Origin: Acidobacteriota bacterium
GTDB taxonomy: Bacteria; Acidobacteriota; Terriglobia; Bryobacterales; Bryobacteraceae
Assembly (NCBI GenBank): GCA_003223065.1
Contig: QHXU01000053.1
Location: forward strand, 1 to 12,360
Length of the DNA: 12,360 nucleotides
Reading direction: 5' to 3'
Notes under the pieces: generated by a model
Told to the model about the DNA's origin: nothing
What the model saw: only the letters and a program-made list of their open reading frames with translations
Database searches by the model: none
Translations under genes and position numbers: made by a program
Shown here: one piece after another, positions 9,601-12,360 of the stretch
Numbering within the stretch: the first letter of the stretch is position 1
How the letters are laid out: each line of letters begins with the position of its first letter

Positions 9601-9893
9601 TCGCGGCCGAGATTCGCGCGGCCTGCTTCGCTATTCCTTCCGCTGTATCGGCTTATGATGTTCCCACTCGGGGACCGACGTGGGGACTCGACCGCACGGA
9701 ACAGACGATCGAACTACTCAGCGGCGCGCTCCCGCCACCTGGTTTCGTTCGAGCAACCGCTTTCCGTCTCGACTCATCATATTACCGGGGTTCAGTTTCT
9801 GCAAGATCAGCGTCCGTTTCGCGATGTTCTCAATGAGGCAGAAATCTGCAGTAACATTGTCTGAGTAACCTCCATCCGAGGTTCTGGCATTCA
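9601..9893. other. Divergent control region between response regulator and kinase genes
   Basis: A 293-nt stretch with no convincing gene; frames across it lack family features. It holds two outward-pointing GGAAC pentamers (minus strand 9664-9660, plus strand 9698-9702), the core of many ECF -35 elements, but matching -10 parts are not clear. A perfect hairpin lies just before the kinase gene. No strong sigma-70 promoter could be picked on either strand. Confidence 0.4.
9867..9883 (+). promoter_or_regulatory. Inverted repeat covering the kinase ribosome site
   Basis: AACCTC (9867-9872) and GAGGTT (9878-9883) are perfect inverted arms with a 5-nt loop. The right arm contains GAGG, the only Shine-Dalgarno-like sequence before the kinase ATG at 9894 (12 nt away, rather long). 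As RNA it could mask the ribosome site; as DNA it could be an operator. Function is inferred. Confidence 0.35.
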
Positions 9894-11003
9894 ATGACAG
9901 ATCCGGCCCACATCACTGCTCAGGATTCGTGGCTGGCGGCGATCGTGGACTCCTCTGACGACGCGATCATCGGCAAGAATCTCGCCGGAATCATCACGAG
10001 CTGGAACAAAGGCGCAGAGCGCATGTTCGGCTACGCCGCCGCCGAAGCCGTGGGGAAGCCGATTGCAATGATCGCCGATCCCGGGCGCATTGACGAAATG
10101 CCAAACATCCTCGAACGGATCAAGAGCGGACAACGCATTGATCATTATGAAACCGTTCGACGGACAAAGGACGGACGGCAGGTCCACGTCTCACTGACCG
10201 TGTCGCCGGTCTACGACCGCACCGGTCAGATTATCGGCGCCTCGAAAATAGCGCGCGACATCACCGAGCGGAAGCTGGCCGAGGCCGAGATCGCCAAGCA
10301 ATCGATGCGGATGGTGCGAGCCAATGCCGATCTTCAACAGTTTGCCTACATCACCTCGCACGACCTGAAAGAGCCTTTGCGGACTGTTTCTATTAGTGCT
10401 GAAATGTTGCTCCGCAAATCGGGCGAGAAATTGAACGCGGAAGAACGGCAGCTCCTGGAATTCGTAATAACATCGGCGCGGCGAATGAACAGTATGATCG
10501 CAGATCTGCTGCCGTATGCCCGGACGCTCACTGAGGATCTGCCGCTGGCCGATGTCAAGACTTCTGAATCGCTGGACTGGGCTATCAACAACCTTCACGC
10601 GGCAATCCAGGCCAGCAACGCTGAAATCCACTATGACCGCGAGTTTCTGCCGACGGTTCGCGGCAACAAGATTGCGCTCGTACAGTTGTTTCAGAACCTT
10701 CTGAGCAATGCGATCAAGTACCGGAGTGCCGAACGCCCGAAGGTTGAAGTCTCAGCTGTCCGGCAGGACGGCGGGTGGCTTTTTACGGTTCGTGATAATG
10801 GGATTGGCATCGCCCCGGCATACCACCAGCGAGTTTTCACCCTGTTTCAACGGCTGCATACCGGCGAATATCCCGGGACAGGCGTCGGCTTGTCGCTCTG
10901 CCGAAAGATCGTGCAAGCGCACGGCGGAGAAATCTGGGTAGAGTCCGATCAGGGCCAGGGTGCGGCGTTCAAGTTCCGCCTGGGCGATGGGGAGGAAAGG
11001 TGA
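9894..11003 (+). CDS. Cytoplasmic PAS sensor histidine kinase
   Basis: A 369-residue sensor kinase with no signal peptide or membrane span. An N-terminal PAS domain (about 12-125) ends in the usual RDITERK junction (121-127) and is followed by a short coiled helix (127-150). The dimerisation/phospho-acceptor helix has H156 in SHDLKEPL, the form found in phytochrome-like kinases. The ATPase domain has the N-box with N268 and N272, the G1 box DNGIGI (301-306), an F-box FTLFQRLH (315-322) and the G2 box GTGVGLSL (328-335). All catalytic residues look intact. The PAS ligand cannot be told; no flavin-binding cysteine motif of LOV domains (NCRFLQ) is present. ATG at 9894 is used; GAGG is 12 nt upstream within a hairpin. 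The stop overlaps the next receiver gene by 4 nt, so that receiver is the most likely direct partner. Confidence 0.95.
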   Translation: MTDPAHITAQDSWLAAIVDSSDDAIIGKNLAGIITSWNKGAERMFGYAAAEAVGKPIAMIADPGRIDEMPNILERIKSGQRIDHYETVRRTKDGRQVHVSLTVSPVYDRTGQIIGASKIARDITERKLAEAEIAKQSMRMVRANADLQQFAYITSHDLKEPLRTVSISAEMLLRKSGEKLNAEERQLLEFVITSARRMNSMIADLLPYARTLTEDLPLADVKTSESLDWAINNLHAAIQASNAEIHYDREFLPTVRGNKIALVQLFQNLLSNAIKYRSAERPKVEVSAVRQDGGWLFTVRDNGIGIAPAYHQRVFTLFQRLHTGEYPGTGVGLSLCRKIVQAHGGEIWVESDQGQGAAFKFRLGDGEER

Positions 11004-11545
11004 GCAATACTCGTATCATTCTTGTCGAAGATAATCCACTGGATGTAATGCTGATAAAGGAAGCCCTGAAGCAGTCGAACATCGCCGTAACCGCGCTTGA
11101 ACATTACGCCAACGGAGAGGCGGCGGCCAAGGCCATCGCCGCACTGATCGATCCTCCCGATCTGTTCCTGCTGGACCTCAATGTTCCCAGCGTGCACGGC
11201 CTGGAACTTTTGCGAATCGTGCGCGCGCTCCCGCAGGCCGCCGCCGTGCCAGTGGGAATTATCACCTCATCGGACGCCACCGAGGACAGAATAAAAAGTG
11301 AGCAGCGCGGCGCGAACGCGTATATCGTCAAGCCATACGGATATCACGATTTCCTTACCACGGTCGGCGCTGCGATCGTTGAGCTATTAAAGCGCAAACC
11401 TTTGGGTCATTCCGGCTCGGGTGTCCGCAGATTACGACTTGGCCGCGCGCCAGCCCTACCGCCCACGCGCCGCAGGAAGCGATCAGCCACAGCAAGGCAC
11501 GGATCACGGACACCGTCGAGAAACCCGGGGAAAGAACGGCGCTGA
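11000..11545 (+). CDS. Response regulator, Rcp1-like, with basic C-terminal tail
   Basis: A 181-residue protein. The receiver domain occupies residues 4-133: acidic pair E10/D11, phospho-acceptor D59 (in LLDLNVP), T89/S90 switch and K111-P112. GTG at 11000 overlaps the kinase TGA (GTGA), and GGAGG at 10991-10995 is the ribosome site with a short 4-nt spacer. The kinase before it is the expected phosphate donor. Such receivers normally end soon after the last helix (here near KRKP, 131-134). Instead the frame continues for about 47 residues with 15 Arg/Lys, one Glu and many Pro/Ser/Gly, of no recognisable family and probably disordered. This tail may be functional (nucleic-acid or membrane binding) or a read-on after loss of the ancestral stop. 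It ends 26 nt before the 3' end of the convergent tRNA gene. Confidence 0.9.
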   Translation: MSNTRIILVEDNPLDVMLIKEALKQSNIAVTALEHYANGEAAAKAIAALIDPPDLFLLDLNVPSVHGLELLRIVRALPQAAAVPVGIITSSDATEDRIKSEQRGANAYIVKPYGYHDFLTTVGAAIVELLKRKPLGHSGSGVRRLRLGRAPALPPTRRRKRSATARHGSRTPSRNPGKERR

Positions 11546-11571
11546 GGAATGCTCGTGAGTTATTGCAGGAT

Positions 11572-11660
11572 TGGTGCCCGGGGCGGGACTTGAACCCGCA
11601 CTCCCGTTGCCGGGAAAAGGATTTTAAGTCCTTTGCGTCTGCCGGTTTCGCCACCCGGGC
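11572..11660 (-). tRNA. tRNA-Leu (anticodon UAA), CCA encoded
   Basis: Read on the minus strand from 11660 the sequence folds as a class II (long variable arm) tRNA. The acceptor stem GCCCGGG/CCCGGGC is 7 perfect base pairs. The D stem is GCG/CGC with GGCAGA in the loop, the anticodon stem AAGGA/TCCTT holds loop CTTAAAA with anticodon TAA at 11626-11624, the variable stem is TCCCG/CGGGA, and the T arm GCGGG/CCCGC holds TTCAAGT. The discriminator base is A, followed by CCA at 11574-11572. It closely resembles E. coli tRNA-Leu(UAA). It starts only 19 nt after the end of the integrase remnant, so its promoter must lie within that remnant or the short gap; no strong promoter is seen. Confidence 0.97.
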
Positions 11661-11679
11661 TGATTTAAAACACACATAG

Positions 11680-12360
11680 TTACGAAGCAGCTGGCGCGAC
11701 GGCCGTTCCGGGTATGCCTGAAAGTATGCCCACCCCGTTCAACTTCCCCGTATTCAGAGCCTCCATTCGACTGACGGCCCGTTCCACTGATTCGGGAGAC
11801 GGGTGGACGTACCGCTGCGAGACCGTAATCGTACTGTGCCGCATGAGCTTCATTATAGTGAACGCGTCGGCCCCGGACTCTCCGAGGCGTCCCGAAAGTG
11901 TGACGAAGGGAATGCAATCCCAGCAGCTCGCGAATCTTCCTCTGCTGTTCGTTGAGCCACGTCTGGCAAAGGCAACTACCGTCTGGTCGTCTAAAAACTG
12001 GCCCCTCGCAGTCCGCCCCCTTCCGCCGTTTCAGCATTTGGAGAGCTCGGGAAGTCAAGGGAACGTTCCGCGATTTGGAGTTCTTGCTGTGTCGCGCACG
12101 GACTGTAAGATAGCCGTATTTCACGCCGTCAGTGGGCTCAAGCCGGACATCTGGTCAACCCAACCCGAGCAATTCGCCCATGCGAAGCCCATCGCATGGA
12201 TCGTGTACACGACGGAGCGCCCGTTAGATCGCTTCGTCGTTGGGACAGGCGAGTTCAAATTGGAGTTAGCTCTGGTGGCGGATCGGCCTGAGGGGCGGCA
12301 AGCGTCTTCAAAACCACCTACACACACGCTGCCCACACTTGCGGCTGGACGAGCTGGCGA
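11680..12360 (-). pseudogene. Decayed tyrosine recombinase (phage-type integrase), N-terminus beyond window
   Basis: Remnant of a site-specific integrase catalytic domain. One frame reads LRMGELLGLG (box I arginine), then an in-frame TGA at 12157-12155 where a tryptophan codon (TGG) is expected, then continues through KNSKSRNVPL (catalytic lysine region) to HSLRH (HxxR motif). The frame then shifts at about 11884-11896 and resumes as GRLGESGADAF, RHSTITVSQRY (second histidine and nucleophilic tyrosine) to TAA at 11682-11680. The wording at the shift fits loss of 2 nt from an ancestral ACGCGCCTC now ACGCCTC. Upstream of the TGA, HAMG just before LRMGEL is best read in another frame, suggesting one further 1-nt loss; beyond about 12230 I cannot follow the gene in any frame. 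All five catalytic positions remain readable, so decay looks fairly recent. The enzyme cannot be made as one chain. Confidence 0.85.

Noticed and set aside
9487..9864. 125-codon plus-strand frame across the divergent control region
   Set aside because: Its first part is antisense to the response regulator and the rest has no domain or ribosome site.
11355..11675. 106-codon minus-strand frame across the tRNA, reading into a hydrophobic stretch
   Set aside because: Its N-terminal part is translated tRNA-Leu, a common mis-annotation. The hydrophobic part is the complement of the Arg-rich receiver tail, as expected from base composition.

Overview
The window looks like chromosomal DNA of a GC-rich, Gram-negative-type bacterium, most likely an acidobacterium of the Solibacter/Bryobacter kind. 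That placement is an inference. It rests on the secreted protein at 7164-7940, which resembles a family common in acidobacterial genomes, on the GC-rich base use, and on the mix of PilZ, soluble PAS kinase, Rcp1-like receivers and an ECF sigma/anti-sigma pair. No marker in the window proves it.

Left part (1-2369, minus strand): a large superfamily 2 helicase of the YprA/MrfA type runs off the left edge. Upstream of it is a small PilZ (c-di-GMP receptor) gene. The two are separated by 77 nt holding a palindromic element. A divergent control region (2370-2711) separates them from the plus-strand genes. Middle left (2712-7113, plus strand): uvrA, a conserved protein with a possible deoxyhypusine-synthase-like fold, and a CPBP-family membrane protease form a tightly coupled operon in which each junction is a 4-nt stop/start overlap.

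Middle right (7164-9600, minus strand): a compact operon reads, in transcription order, single-domain response regulator, ECF sigma factor, zinc-finger anti-sigma factor with one membrane span, and exported protein. The first two junctions are 4-nt overlaps and the last gap is 24 nt. Divergent from it, across a 293-nt control region, lies a cytoplasmic PAS histidine kinase (9894-11003) overlapping a second Rcp1-like response regulator (11000-11545). The whole block 7164-11545 reads as one signalling locus: a soluble kinase flanked by two receivers, one of them translationally coupled to an ECF sigma/anti-sigma module and an envelope protein. The direct link between receiver and sigma factor is an inference and is the most interesting feature of the window.

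Right part (11572-12360, minus strand): an intact tRNA-Leu(UAA) gene with encoded CCA lies 19 nt downstream of a decayed tyrosine-recombinase (integrase) gene. The integrase has an in-frame TGA and at least one frameshift, yet its catalytic residues can still be read across frames. This is a remnant of an integrated element beside a tRNA gene. No CRISPR array, insertion sequence or rRNA was seen.
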